Below, one piece after another: positions 9,586 to 17,902 of a DNA stretch of 64,000 nt; the stretch's first letter is position 1, and each line of letters begins with the position of its first letter. The DNA comes from Mycobacterium sp. (GTDB lineage: Bacteria; Actinomycetota; Actinomycetes; Mycobacteriales; Mycobacteriaceae). Under the pieces are notes generated by a model. It saw only the letters and a program-made list of their open reading frames with translations. It searched no databases and was not told the origin of the DNA. The stretch is from assembly GCA_003987775.1 (NCBI GenBank), contig RXJD01000031.1:1-64000 (forward strand), written 5' to 3'. Made by a program: the position numbers and the translations under genes.

Positions 9586-10776
9586 TTGGATTTTGGAGCG
9601 CTCCCACCTGAAATCAACTCGCTGCGAATGTATACCGGGCCCGGCTCAGCGCCGATGCTGGCCGCAATGACGGCCTGGGATGAAACCGCAGCCGAATTAC
9701 ATTTGACCGCAACGGCATACGAGTCCGTCATTGCCACATTGGTCAGTGAGGGCTGGCTGGGGCCGGCAGCGGAGGCGATGACGGCTGCTGTTGTCCCGTA
9801 CATGACGTGGATGAGAATGACCGCCGTCCAGGCCGAACAGACGGCCGGTCAGGCGGCCTCCGCCGCCGCGGCATTCGACGCCGCGTTCGCGATGACCGTC
9901 CCGCCGGCTGCCGTCGCCGCCAACCGGGCAACACTGCTGATGTTGGTCGCCACGAACTTTCTGGGCATCAACACGCCGGCGATCGCGGCTACCGAGGCCG
10001 AATACGCGGAGATGTGGGCCCAGGATGCGACGGCGATGTACGTCTACGCCGCCGATGCGGCAGCAGCCTCGACGCTGACGCCGTTCCGCGAACCGGGTCA
10101 GACCACCGATCCGGACGGGCTCACAAGTCAGGCGGCGGCTGTCACGCAGGCCTCCGGGTCCGCAACGGGCACAGCCACCCAGTCGGAGCTACCGCAATTG
10201 ATGTCCGCCGTGCCGGCGAGCCTGCAGCAGATGGCATCCCCGGCCGCGGCCTCACCGTTCGACAACATCCCGCAAACCGGTCTGCTGGCCGACATCCTGA
10301 ACTTCCTGGACGGCAATGACGGCAACCCCTACGGAATCTTTCTGAACTCGAACCTCGTGAACGGGTTCGTGTCAGCCCAATACGTGTCGCCGGTGACCAT
10401 CTTCCCTGCCACGACCGACGCGCTCGCGGACGTCGAGGCGGTAGCCGAAGGGGCCCCCGATGCCGCGCCCGCTGCCGCCGACGCCGCGTCTGCAGGCCTG
10501 ACGTCCTCGCAATCGGGCGGGGTGAGCGCAGGAGTCAATCAAGCGTCGTTCGTCGGCCGGCTGTCCGTACCGCCGAGTTGGACCACGGCCGTCGAAGTCG
10601 CCGACCGCGTGACCCCTGCCTCCGGTGCGGCGGTCACCGCGGCGCCGGAAGCCGCAGCGGGCATGCCCGGTATGCCCGGTATGCCGGCGCCCGCCGCCTA
10701 CTCCCGCAGCTGGGGCAACGGCCCGCGCTACGGATCCAAGCTGACCATAATGCCGCGTCCGGTGGCGGCAGGCTGA
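9586..10776 (+). CDS. PPE family protein, PPE-SVP subgroup, TTG start
   Basis: From the TTG at 9586 the product is 396 residues and opens [M][20 protein letters not shown]. It has the GWLG version of the WxG turn, AQDATAMYVYA, the [16 protein letters not shown] block found also in the preceding gene, the SVP motif (GRLSVPPSW), and a Met-Pro-Gly repeat ([11 protein letters not shown]) before the C-terminal GPRYG...RPVAAG. It is therefore a paralogue of the gene at 8269. The spacing between the two genes is 54 bases, so they are probably co-transcribed. No PE gene accompanies the pair. The PE partner, if one is needed, must be encoded elsewhere. Confidence 0.92.
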   Translation: MDFGALPPEINSLRMYTGPGSAPMLAAMTAWDETAAELHLTATAYESVIATLVSEGWLGPAAEAMTAAVVPYMTWMRMTAVQAEQTAGQAASAAAAFDAAFAMTVPPAAVAANRATLLMLVATNFLGINTPAIAATEAEYAEMWAQDATAMYVYAADAAAASTLTPFREPGQTTDPDGLTSQAAAVTQASGSATGTATQSELPQLMSAVPASLQQMASPAAASPFDNIPQTGLLADILNFLDGNDGNPYGIFLNSNLVNGFVSAQYVSPVTIFPATTDALADVEAVAEGAPDAAPAAADAASAGLTSSQSGGVSAGVNQASFVGRLSVPPSWTTAVEVADRVTPASGAAVTAAPEAAAGMPGMPGMPAPAAYSRSWGNGPRYGSKLTIMPRPVAAG

Positions 10777-10911
10777 ACTGCCGCATCGTACCGACATTTA
10801 TTGTCACCATGTCGAACAACAATTTTCGTGGGATCGAATTTCGACACGAAACTGTGAAATGTGGGTCGTGAGTTGACTGTCGACGATTCGAGTGCCACGA
10901 TGACTTTGCAT
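10777..10911 (+). other. AT-richer gap upstream of the M-box
   Basis: About 135 bases between the PPE stop and the riboswitch. It is AT-richer than its surroundings (TTTATTGTCACC, CAACAATTTTCG) and probably contains the promoter for the riboswitch transcript. No -10/-35 pair stands out enough to call. Confidence 0.35.
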
Positions 10912-11077
10912 GCACCTCGCTAGGTGAGGCGTCTGCACGGACATAGGCCACTGACCTCGAACGTCGAAAGACGCCCAGGGTCAGGACAGCTCTTCCCGGC
11001 TTAAGGGTTGAGCCCAAGTGGCTTCCGGCTTCGGCCGGATACGCCGTGTGGTGCCAAAGCTCTGTCGAGAGAGGTGC
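10912..11077 (+). ncRNA. M-box (ykoK) magnesium-sensing riboswitch
   Basis: The conserved M-box blocks occur in order: TAGGTGAGGC (10921-10930), GACATAGGCCACTGACC (10940-10956), AACGTCGAAAGACGCC (10961-10976), GGGTCAGGACAGC (10978-10990), and GTGCCAAAGCTC (11051-11062). A closing P1 helix can form between GCACCTC (10912-10918) and GAGGTGC (11071-11077), 7 perfect pairs. M-box RNAs fold around Mg2+ and switch off downstream expression when Mg2+ is plentiful. From memory, Mtb has one upstream of PE20-PPE31 and another upstream of Rv1535. Here it precedes the PPE31-like gene at 11396, with mgtC further downstream in the island. A hairpin immediately 3' (11082-11100) shares the junction and is the likely expression platform. 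Confidence 0.95.
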
Positions 11078-11081
11078 TGGC

Positions 11082-11100
11082 CCAGCGGTTTTGCCGCTGG
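11082..11100 (+). terminator. Hairpin 3' of the M-box, candidate expression platform
   Basis: CCAGCGG (11082-11088) and CCGCTGG (11094-11100) form a perfect 7-bp stem with a TTTTG loop, starting 4 bases after the riboswitch P1. No U-tract follows (TCTCATCTC). If it terminates transcription it is of the mycobacterial type that lacks a U-run, or it needs Rho. Its contact with the P1 3' strand suggests that the two structures influence each other. Confidence 0.55.
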
Positions 11101-11164
11101 TCTCATCTCGGTGGCGTGCACCCGGCATCCCTGCGTGCCCTGGCCCTGAGGAGGTGAGAGCGGA

Positions 11165-11245
11165 GTGAGTCCCGACGACAGTCCCTATCCGAGATCGACG
11201 ACCATTTCGTTTCGATCCGACCCGGGCACTTTGTTCGTAGTCTGA
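11165..11245 (+). CDS. 26-residue leader frame between M-box and PPE31-like gene
   Basis: A GTG at 11165 lies 10 bases after GAGGAGG (11148-11154) and opens a frame of 26 codons plus TGA. The peptide starts MSPDDSPYPRSTTISF and resembles nothing I recognise. It sits where PE20 lies in Mtb but shows no PE features. Existence as a gene is doubtful. It is recorded because of the strong ribosome-binding site directly after the riboswitch. Confidence 0.2.
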   Translation: MSPDDSPYPRSTTISFRSDPGTLFVV

Positions 11246-11395
11246 GCCGGAAATTCCGGTATTTGTCGGCGCTGGCTGATTTCGCAGCCGCGTGTCATTC
11301 GCGTGCGCAAATGCCGCCGTATCAATTGCGATAAATGCTGCCCTGACTCGGATTCGTCCTGCCGGAAACCCCAGTCAGCTAAAAGGAGGCGGCCG
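11246..11395 (+). other. Remainder of the PPE31-like leader
   Basis: About 150 bases separate the possible leader frame from the PPE31-like gene. A frame beginning at 11303 is merely an upstream extension. The segment ends in AAAAGGAGG (11381-11389), a near-ideal Shine-Dalgarno 6 bases from ATG 11396, which sets the gene start. Confidence 0.5.
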
Positions 11396-12535
11396 ATGAC
11401 TGCCGCACTGGATTTTGCAGCGTTGCCGCCCGAGATCAACTCTGCACGGATGTACAGCGGGCCGGGCTCCGGTCCGATGCTGGCCGCGGCTTCGGCGTGG
11501 AAGGGGTTGGCCGCCGAATTGCGGGCCACCGCGCTGTCCTATGACGCCGTGCTCTCGTCGCTGACCGATGAGGAGTGGCTCGGACCGGCATCGGCCGCAA
11601 TGGCCGCGGCAGCGATGCCGCAGGTGGCGTGGATGAGCGCGACCGCCGCGCAGGCCGAGCAGACCGCCGCGCAGGCCGAAGCCGCCGCCGCAGCCTACGA
11701 GGCGGCATTCGCGGCCACGGTGGCGCCTGCGCTGATCGCGGCCAATCGAGCCCAGCTGGCGACGCTGGTCGCCACCAACGTCCTGGGGCAGAACACCCCC
11801 GCGATCGCGGCGACCGAGGCGCAGTACTTCCAGATGTGGGCGCAGGACGCGGCGGCGATGTACGGCTACGCCGGCTCATCTGCCGCCGCTGCCGAGTTGA
11901 GCCCGTTCGCCGAACCGCAGGAAGCCACCAATCCCAGCGGGCTGGCCGCACAGGCCGTGTCGGTCACCCAGGCTACCGGCACCTCAGGTCAGCAAAGTGC
12001 GCTCTCGCAACTGATTTCGGCTGTACCAAGCGCACTGCAGCAACTCTCAGGAGCGAGCGGCCCGGCGGGACAGAGCTTTTGGTCGGATTGGGGCCCCAAC
12101 GCCAACGTGTGGAACACCATCGCGTCCACCGGACTCCTGGTGCCCGGCAGCACGTTCGGCCCCTTTCTGGACATGCTCGGCGGCGGTTCCGGCGCGGCGG
12201 CCGACGCAGCGGACGGCGCGGCAGCGGCAACCGGCGCGGTGTCCGGCCCGCTGGGTTCCAGCAGTGGCCTGACCGGCATCGTGTCCGCCGGCGCGGGCAA
12301 CGCCGGCGTTGTCGGCAAACTGTCGGTGCCACCGGGCTGGACGGCGGCCACTCCGCTGACAAGTCCGCTGCACTCCATGTTGGGGGGCACCCCGATGGTG
12401 GCGCCACCGCCGGCGGGAGCACCCGGAATGCCCGGTCTCCCAATGGGTAATGTCGCCGCACAACCCTACGGCCGGGCCGTCCCGCAATACGGGTTCCGAC
12501 CCACCGTGGTCATGAGACCACCCGCCGCCGGCTGA
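11396..12535 (+). CDS. PPE31: PPE31-like protein downstream of an M-box riboswitch
   Basis: The 379-residue product starts [20 protein letters not shown], has the EEWLG WxG turn, [11 protein letters not shown], and the SVP motif (GKLSVPPGW). Its C-terminus ([11 protein letters not shown]..., then [21 protein letters not shown]) and central [20 protein letters not shown] block match my memory of Mtb PPE31 (Rv1807). PE20/PPE31 has been reported to mediate Mg2+ uptake across the mycobacterial outer membrane, and in Mtb the operon leads to mgtC. Here the M-box lies directly upstream but no PE gene is present. The start is fixed by AAAAGGAGG six bases upstream. Orthology is inferred from sequence memory plus context. 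Confidence 0.88.
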   Translation: MTAALDFAALPPEINSARMYSGPGSGPMLAAASAWKGLAAELRATALSYDAVLSSLTDEEWLGPASAAMAAAAMPQVAWMSATAAQAEQTAAQAEAAAAAYEAAFAATVAPALIAANRAQLATLVATNVLGQNTPAIAATEAQYFQMWAQDAAAMYGYAGSSAAAAELSPFAEPQEATNPSGLAAQAVSVTQATGTSGQQSALSQLISAVPSALQQLSGASGPAGQSFWSDWGPNANVWNTIASTGLLVPGSTFGPFLDMLGGGSGAAADAADGAAAATGAVSGPLGSSSGLTGIVSAGAGNAGVVGKLSVPPGWTAATPLTSPLHSMLGGTPMVAPPPAGAPGMPGLPMGNVAAQPYGRAVPQYGFRPTVVMRPPAAG

Positions 12536-12567
12536 AGCCGGCCGTATTGGCCTGCGAGCTCTGCCCT

Positions 12568-12587
12568 TTCAGGAAACCTTCAGGAAA
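12568..12587 (+). promoter_or_regulatory. Direct repeat TTCAGGAAA x2, 11-bp period
   Basis: TTCAGGAAA occurs at 12568-12576 and again at 12579-12587, so the two copies start exactly 11 bases apart, one helical turn. This geometry is typical of sites for OmpR/PhoB-type response regulators. The gap lies after the PPE31-like gene and before an inverted repeat and a short frame. No regulator can be named from the sequence. Confidence 0.45.
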
Positions 12588-12624
12588 GGCGCAGTCACGT
12601 TACAGGTGTTAACGACAATCGTTC

Positions 12625-12659
12625 CCTAACGTCTTACGTAGGTTGTTCCTGACGTTAGG
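12625..12659 (+). promoter_or_regulatory. Inverted repeat CCTAACGTC / GACGTTAGG with a third half-site
   Basis: CCTAACGTC (12625-12633) and GACGTTAGG (12651-12659) form a perfect 9-bp inverted repeat with a 17-base spacer. The spacer contains TTACGTAGG, a third degenerate copy of the half-site. The right arm runs into AGGAGA, the ribosome-binding site of the short frame at 12670, so a bound protein or RNA hairpin would affect that frame. It is a probable operator for an unknown regulator. Confidence 0.45.
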
Positions 12660-12669
12660 AGAACTTCTG

Positions 12670-12801
12670 ATGACGGCCGGCACCGCACCAGGCGCTGCGC
12701 CCCCTTACCCCGGGGGCCGCGGCGACGCGCGGGCCCGGCCGATCCCGGACGGGCCACGGTACGGTCCGCACTCGCCACGCTTCGCATGCGGTTCGGGGTG
12801 A
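12670..12801 (+). CDS. 43-residue hypothetical frame behind an operator-like repeat
   Basis: The ATG at 12670 follows AGGAGA (12656-12661) by 8 bases. The frame begins MTAGTAPGAAPPYPGG and is rich in Pro, Gly and Arg, ending ...FACGSG. No domain, signal peptide or membrane segment is visible. It could be a leader peptide, a small regulatory protein or a broken N-terminus. The good Shine-Dalgarno and the inverted repeat just upstream are the only reasons to list it. Confidence 0.3.
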   Translation: MTAGTAPGAAPPYPGGRGDARARPIPDGPRYGPHSPRFACGSG

Positions 12802-13265
12802 CACTTGCGACCTGAGCGCGAGATATTCGCATTGCAATCCGACACTGGATTTATTTCTCGATAACCTGACTTAATTCGGTTATCTAGGAAGGGCTTATAT
12901 TTAGCTCTTCTCCTAAATAGTGCGCAGCTTTGTATTTGCGCGTTTGATTTTGCCCACCGTGCTTAGCATGCCGTTTAAGCTGGACTGATACGTTTTTACA
13001 GTATTGCTGTGGTTCAGCTTCACACCGGGTCTAGTGACGATGAGAGGTCTTGTTTACTTCGCGATTACACACCGGGAACGCAATGACAATATGATCGAAT
13101 GACGATTGCGTTCGAAATCGACAGGGGGGCCTGTTGTAGCGAAGTAACGCCACGCTTACCAAGCCCTTTCAAGAGCACTTTCGATAGCACTTCCAACAGC
13201 AGGAGTGATGACCGCCCGCCGTGAGCCACCCGAGCGGTCATCAAGGGGATGAAGGGGTAACACCG
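12802..13265 (+). other. AT-rich promoter island before the duplicated PPE module
   Basis: No gene is supportable here. By hand count 12841-12960 is 49/120 GC, far below the surrounding genes, and stays moderate to about 13200. It contains an inverted repeat GATAACC...GGTTATC near 12860-12885, a direct repeat ACACCGGG near 13022 and 13069, and nested inverted repeats listed separately. Such islands upstream of PE/PPE and ESX genes are typical sites for the xenogeneic silencer Lsr2, which is family knowledge and not shown here. Confidence 0.5.
13054..13147 (+). repeat. Nested inverted repeats, candidate structured leader
   Basis: An outer pair TTACTTCGC (13054-13062) / GCGAAGTAA (13139-13147) encloses an inner pair GAACGCAAT (13076-13084) / ATTGCGTTC (13105-13113). 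Both are perfect over 9 bp. If transcribed, the segment could fold as a two-helix element about 120 bases before the PPE start at 13266. The arms may equally be protein-binding half-sites. Confidence 0.4.
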
Positions 13266-14561
13266 ATGGATTACGGGGCACTGCCACCCGAAATCAACTC
13301 AGGTCGCATGTACACCGGCCCCGGGCCGGGGCCGATGTTGGCCGCAGCCGCCGCCTGGGATGCTCTGGGAGCCGAATTGCATTCCACTGCAGCGTCTTAC
13401 GCGTCCGCAATCGAGAATCTCACGGCCGGAACCTGGCAGGGGCCCACCGCGATTGCGATGGCAGCGGCGGTCGGCCCCTACGTCTCGTGGATCTCTGCCA
13501 CGGCCGCCCGGGCCGACCAGGCGGCGGCGCAGGCCAAGGTCGCGGTCGGAGCATACGAAACCGCTTTCGCCGCAACGGTTCCGCCACCGGTGATTGCCGC
13601 GAACCGGGCGCTGCTGTTGTCGTTGATCGCCACCAATATCTTGGGGCAGAACACGCCGGCCATCGCCGCGACGGAAGCTCAGTATCTGGAGATGTGGGCT
13701 CAGGATGCCGCCGCGATGTATGGGTATGCCGGATCATCCTCGGCAGCAACACAATTGATGCCGTTCACCCAGCCGCCACAAACCACCAGTACCTCGGGGC
13801 CGGCGCTGCAGGCGGCCGCAGTGACCCAAGCTACCGGCGCCTCAACGGGTTCCGATGTGGCGACGAAGCTGTCACAGCTGGTCACGTCGGTGCCCACGGC
13901 GCTGCAGAACCTCGCGACGACGGTCGGGGCTGCACCCACGACGGGGTCCACATCGTTCTTGCAGGGACTGGCCGTGCCACAGCTCGCGACGGTGTCACTG
14001 CCGCCCGGGCTTTCGGGGGACCTCGCGAACTGGAACACCGTCATGGGAACGCTCACCGGACCGTTCTCGCTGCAAGGTCTGAGTTCTGTTCCCGGTGGTC
14101 CGTTCCTGTCGTTCGGGCAGGTTTACGCCTACGGGCAGAACGGGCAGGGCCTGGCGTCCTTCTTCACGCCCCCACAGCCGATTACCGGGGCACTGGCGCC
14201 CATCGCGCAGTCGATTCCGCCGCACCTGACCGGCTCGGTCGGAGCCTCGGGCGCCATGGGACGCGCCGCGCTGGTGGGCAGCTTGTCTGTGCCGCAGGGG
14301 TGGACCACTGCTGCGCCAGCCATTCGAACCGTCGCCGCCACACTGTCAGCCAATCTGGCGGCCGCACCGGCGGCCGCGATGACGGGGGAGTCCGGTGTCT
14401 TCGGCCAGATGGCTCTGTCCAGCCTGGCAGGACGGGCCCTGGCCGCTTCTACGGCCTCCACCGGAAGCGGAGGTGCGGCGGCCGCATCACTGGGCGGCGT
14501 GGTCGCGGAAGCCGACCCCGCCGCAGCCATGATCTTCGTCCTGCCGGCTCTGGAGGAATGA
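13266..14561 (+). CDS. PPE-SVP protein, first gene of module copy 1
   Basis: From ATG 13266 the product is 431 residues, [20 protein letters not shown] onward, with the WxG turn (GTWQG), [14 protein letters not shown], and the SVP motif (GSLSVPQGW). The C-terminus is unusual for PPE-SVP proteins. It ends in a module [17 protein letters not shown] and then a hydrophobic [13 protein letters not shown], which recurs in the gene at 16632 ([17 protein letters not shown] ... ATIIVIPAD), showing that the two are duplicates. GAAGGGG (13251-13257) is 8 bases upstream and decides the start over a longer in-frame ATG at 13221. The next gene begins 72 bases later. Confidence 0.92.
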   Translation: MDYGALPPEINSGRMYTGPGPGPMLAAAAAWDALGAELHSTAASYASAIENLTAGTWQGPTAIAMAAAVGPYVSWISATAARADQAAAQAKVAVGAYETAFAATVPPPVIAANRALLLSLIATNILGQNTPAIAATEAQYLEMWAQDAAAMYGYAGSSSAATQLMPFTQPPQTTSTSGPALQAAAVTQATGASTGSDVATKLSQLVTSVPTALQNLATTVGAAPTTGSTSFLQGLAVPQLATVSLPPGLSGDLANWNTVMGTLTGPFSLQGLSSVPGGPFLSFGQVYAYGQNGQGLASFFTPPQPITGALAPIAQSIPPHLTGSVGASGAMGRAALVGSLSVPQGWTTAAPAIRTVAATLSANLAAAPAAAMTGESGVFGQMALSSLAGRALAASTASTGSGGAAAASLGGVVAEADPAAAMIFVLPALEE

Positions 14562-14633
14562 GCCATGGAGATCGCGAATCACGTTCCGACACAAGCAATC
14601 CTGATGCGCCAACGGGGCAGGGGGTAGGGCGAC

Positions 14634-16034
14634 ATGTTTTATGCAGCGTTTCCGCCAGAGGTCAATTCCGGCCGGATGTACAGCGGGCCGGGGGCCGGGC
14701 CCATGCTGGCCGCTGCGGCAGCCTGGAACGGGCTGGCCGCCGAACTGCAGTCCACCGCCACGTCCCTGACTGGGGTGATCACCGGCCTCACCAGTGGACC
14801 GTGGGTCGGTCCGTCGTCGGCGGCCATGGCGGCAGCGGCGGCGCCCTACGTGACCTGGGTGAGCGCCACCGCCGCGCAAGCCACGCAAACAGCGAGCCAG
14901 GCCACCGCAGCGGCCGCCGCCTACGAGGCGGCTTTCGCCGCTCATGTGCCACCGGAGGAGATCGCGGCCAACCGTGCCCAGTTGGCCTCGCTAATGGCCA
15001 CCAACCTATTCGGACAGAACACCGCGGCGATTGCCGCCACCGAGGCCCAGTACGCCGAGTTCTGGGCGCAGGACGCGCTGGCCATGGACACCTACGCCGG
15101 TTCGTCAGCCGCCGCGACCCGGGTGACACCGTTCACCGAGCCGCCGCAGATCGCCAATGCCGGCGGGTTGGTCAACCAGGCCGCCGCCGCCGCGCAGTCA
15201 GCGGGCACATCCAGTGGCACTGTCGCGCAGAGCATTCTGGCTGCCGGCGACCCGGCCTCGGGGTTACTGCAGACGCTGGCGAACCTGAGCACCGACTACA
15301 CGGCCACCATCAACGGCCTGCTGAACGGCATGTTCGGACCGGCGGGGGCATCCACCTACTCGACGCTGTATTCCGCCCTCAAGGTGCCGTTGGGCTTCAC
15401 GACGCAGTTCAACGACATCGGGCTGCTGATCAACTTCCCGGTATCGCAGTTCCTCAAGTTCGGGCCGCACTCCGCCGCCGGTCTGGCCGAGCTGCCGAAA
15501 GACGCGCTCGGCGGCGGGCTGGCGGCGCCGCACTGGGGCCGGGGTTGGCTGACCAGCGCCACGGCGCCGACGGCGAACTTCGGGCGCGGCACGCTGGTCG
15601 GGTCTTTGACGGTTCCGCCGAGCTGGGCCGCGAACACCCCGGCGATCAGGACTGTCGCCGCGGCGCTGTCAGCGGCCGGTCCCGAAGCCGTGCCGGCCGC
15701 CGAACTCGGCCAGGGCGGCCTGCTCAGCTCGATGTCGCTGGCCGGTATGACCGGAGCCGCCCTGGGCGCCGGCGTACCCGGCCCCTCCGGGCGGACGGGT
15801 ACGCGCAGCCGCCTCACGCCGGTGAAGGACCTCAAAGACCTGAAATCGCCGGAAATGCTCAAACGCATGGTCGCCCAGATCTCCGAAAGACCGGACAGCG
15901 TCCAGCACCACACCGTCGATCAGGAAGGTCTCGACAGTCTGCTCGAACAACTGGCCAAGAAACCCGGAATCCATGCGGTGCACCTGTCTAAAGGCGAGAA
16001 GACAGTAGTGCCGTCGGATGCGCAATTGGGCTGA
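14634..16034 (+). CDS. PPE protein with extra C-terminal MgtC-like tail, module copy 1
   Basis: The 466-residue protein begins MFYAAFPPEVNSGRMYSGPGA, a variant PPE start. It has the WxG turn (GPWVG), [17 protein letters not shown] and the SVP motif (GSLTVPPSW). After the usual end it continues with about 70 extra residues (about 397-466) that include KRMVAQISERPDSVQHHTVD and then LDSLLEQLAKKPGIHAVHLS. The same tail occurs in the gene at 17903, and its last part resembles the C-terminal domain of MgtC encoded at 19716. It is followed 47 bases later by a DUF732 gene. By position it resembles Mtb PPE33, which is also followed by a DUF732 gene (Rv1810). Confidence 0.9.
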   Translation: MFYAAFPPEVNSGRMYSGPGAGPMLAAAAAWNGLAAELQSTATSLTGVITGLTSGPWVGPSSAAMAAAAAPYVTWVSATAAQATQTASQATAAAAAYEAAFAAHVPPEEIAANRAQLASLMATNLFGQNTAAIAATEAQYAEFWAQDALAMDTYAGSSAAATRVTPFTEPPQIANAGGLVNQAAAAAQSAGTSSGTVAQSILAAGDPASGLLQTLANLSTDYTATINGLLNGMFGPAGASTYSTLYSALKVPLGFTTQFNDIGLLINFPVSQFLKFGPHSAAGLAELPKDALGGGLAAPHWGRGWLTSATAPTANFGRGTLVGSLTVPPSWAANTPAIRTVAAALSAAGPEAVPAAELGQGGLLSSMSLAGMTGAALGAGVPGPSGRTGTRSRLTPVKDLKDLKSPEMLKRMVAQISERPDSVQHHTVDQEGLDSLLEQLAKKPGIHAVHLSKGEKTVVPSDAQLG

Positions 16035-16081
16035 CCGAATGGGGCGGTTATGGGCGCCCGGAAAGCAAGAAAGGTATCGAC

Positions 16082-16405
16082 ATGAAACTGCTTCTCGCAC
16101 TGATCGGCGTCTGCGCATCGATCGGCCTGGCCGCCCCGGCGTATGCCGACCCCGCAGACGGCGGTGGCGGGGACGACGCGGCGTTCCTCTCGGCTCTGCA
16201 CACGGCCGACATCGGCTACAACTCGCCGGCTCAGGCGATTCGGTCCGCCCAGGCGGTGTGCACCTGCCTGAACAACGGCGAGTCGGGCTTGGAACTCGTC
16301 CACGATGTGCAGACGCACAACCCGGCGTTCAACTTGGACGCCGCGGCCGAGTTCGCTGTTATCTCGTCGAAATACTACTGCCCGCAACACCTCTCGAAGA
16401 GCTGA
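16082..16405 (+). CDS. Small exported DUF732 protein, module copy 1
   Basis: The 107-residue protein has a clear signal peptide (MKLLLALIGVCASIGLAAPA then YADP) and a DUF732 domain. The domain has conserved DDAAFLSAL, the QAVCTCLNNGESGLELV block and a C-terminal YYCPQHL. DUF732 proteins are small, secreted and mycobacteria-specific, with no assigned activity. The conserved cysteines suggest a disulfide. It corresponds to Mtb Rv1810, which neighbours PPE33 and mgtC. A purine-rich AAGAAAGG lies upstream of the ATG. A second copy is at 19306. Confidence 0.88.
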   Translation: MKLLLALIGVCASIGLAAPAYADPADGGGGDDAAFLSALHTADIGYNSPAQAIRSAQAVCTCLNNGESGLELVHDVQTHNPAFNLDAAAEFAVISSKYYCPQHLSKS

Positions 16406-16631
16406 TGCAACCCTCTCCCGTCTCCTGATTCCGGGTGCTGCGCGGCAGCGGACCCGACCCGCCCGACCCGGACCCGACTCCGCATCCCGGTGCCCAAACC
16501 GGAAATACGTGGAATTGCGCGGAATGTCATTGGGGCATCTGGTGGACTTCATATGAGATCGACCGGACGTGCCCGCAGAATGGGACACCGGCGATTACCA
16601 TGGCGCCCACAATGGGGACCGGAGGGAATAG
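16406..16631 (+). other. Gap between the two module copies
   Basis: A 226-base non-coding stretch. It contains a GC-rich run of CCCGACCC-type repeats (about 16451-16485) followed by an AT-richer stretch (about 16495-16560). GGAGGGAAT precedes the ATG at 16632. No riboswitch-like element is seen here, unlike upstream of the PPE31-like gene. Confidence 0.4.
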
Positions 16632-17870
16632 ATGGACTTCGGGGCGTTGCCGCCGGAAATCAACTCGGGACGCATGTATACGGGGGCGGGATCGGGGCCG
16701 ATGCTGGCTGCCGCGGCGGCATGGGACGCGCTGGCCGCCGAGTTACATTCGACCGCCGCGGCCTACCGCTCGACGGTCGACGGTGTGACCGTAGGGTCCT
16801 GGCACGGCCCGGCCGCCACGTCCATGCTGACGGCAGCGGCGCCCTTCGTGGCCTGGCTGACCTCGACGGGGACACAGGCGGAACAGACGGCGGTTCAGGC
16901 TAAAGCTGCCGCGGCCGCCTACGAGGCCGCGTTCGCGGCGACCGTGCCGCCACCGGTGATCGAGGCCAACCGAAGTTTGCTGATGGCGTTGATCGCCACC
17001 AACCTGCTGGGTCAGAACACAGCCGCCATCGCGGCCACCGAAGCTCTCTATGTCGAGATGTGGGCCCAGGACGCCGCCGCGATGTACGGCTACGCGGCAT
17101 CGTCGGCGTCCGCGACGGTGCTGGCGCCGTTTACCGAGCCACCGGAGACCACCGACCCCTCGGGTGTGGGGCGACAGACCGCGGCGGTGACCGAGGCAGT
17201 CGGTGCCGCCGAGACCCAGGCGGGGCTGTCGCAACTGATGACCGCGGTGCCCAACGCGCTGCAGGCGGTGGGTCCGGCGGCTGCAGCACCGGCGGCGGCC
17301 ACACCGGTCTCCTCGATCATCGATGCCATCAATCCGTTCGTCGTTGCCGTGCGCCCCTTCTTCGCGGCCATCACCGGCGCGTACAGCCCCATCGCGGGAA
17401 TCGTCCTGAGCGGCGGCTGGTGGTTGTTCGCCCTGCAGATCCTCGGCTTGTCCCAGAACGCGCCGGGGGTCGCCTCCCTGCTGAATACCGGCGGCAAGCC
17501 ACTGGCCGGGCTATCGCCGCTACGCGGGGGATACGTGGCGGCGGTCACGCCGGCAGGCGGCGTCGCCGGGTCGATGGGACAGTCGACCCTGGTCGGGTCG
17601 CTCTCAGTGCCGCAGGGCTGGGTGACGGCCGCGCCGGTGATGAGGACGATGACATCAGTTCTGCCCGGCGCCACCCCCGCTGCACTGGCGGCCGCACCGG
17701 CTGCGGCCGAGGGCGGCGTGTTCGGCGAGATGGCCATGGCCAGCCTGGCCGGGCGGGCGCTAGCCGGCGCTACCGTACGCACCGTCAGCAACGGGACCGT
17801 CACGGGAGGCGCGACCGCTGCCGAAGACGTGGCCGCCACGGCGACCATCATCGTGATACCGGCGGACTGA
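16632..17870 (+). CDS. PPE-SVP protein, first gene of module copy 2
   Basis: The 412-residue product starts [20 protein letters not shown] and has GSWHG as the WxG turn, [14 protein letters not shown] and the SVP motif (GSLSVPQGW). It ends with the [17 protein letters not shown] block and a hydrophobic ATIIVIPAD terminus, paralogous to the end of the gene at 13266. A hydrophobic stretch (about residues 233-275, [20 protein letters not shown] onward) is more membrane-like than in its paralogue. GGAGGG lies just upstream of the ATG. The next PPE gene follows after 32 bases, so the pair is almost certainly co-transcribed. Confidence 0.92.
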   Translation: MDFGALPPEINSGRMYTGAGSGPMLAAAAAWDALAAELHSTAAAYRSTVDGVTVGSWHGPAATSMLTAAAPFVAWLTSTGTQAEQTAVQAKAAAAAYEAAFAATVPPPVIEANRSLLMALIATNLLGQNTAAIAATEALYVEMWAQDAAAMYGYAASSASATVLAPFTEPPETTDPSGVGRQTAAVTEAVGAAETQAGLSQLMTAVPNALQAVGPAAAAPAAATPVSSIIDAINPFVVAVRPFFAAITGAYSPIAGIVLSGGWWLFALQILGLSQNAPGVASLLNTGGKPLAGLSPLRGGYVAAVTPAGGVAGSMGQSTLVGSLSVPQGWVTAAPVMRTMTSVLPGATPAALAAAPAAAEGGVFGEMAMASLAGRALAGATVRTVSNGTVTGGATAAEDVAATATIIVIPAD

Positions 17871-17902
17871 CCCATGGTGTCCGCAGCGGAAAGGCTGGAG
17901 AT

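Noticed and set aside
12536..13265. A second M-box or other riboswitch before the duplicated PPE module
   Set aside because: None of the M-box blocks (TAGGTGAGGC, AAAGACGCC, CCAAAGCTC) occurs here. Only the nested inverted repeats are seen.
13487..15991. A very long plus-strand frame across two PPE genes
   Set aside because: It is the out-of-frame shadow of the PPE genes at 13266 and 14634, with Arg-rich low-complexity translation and no start signal.
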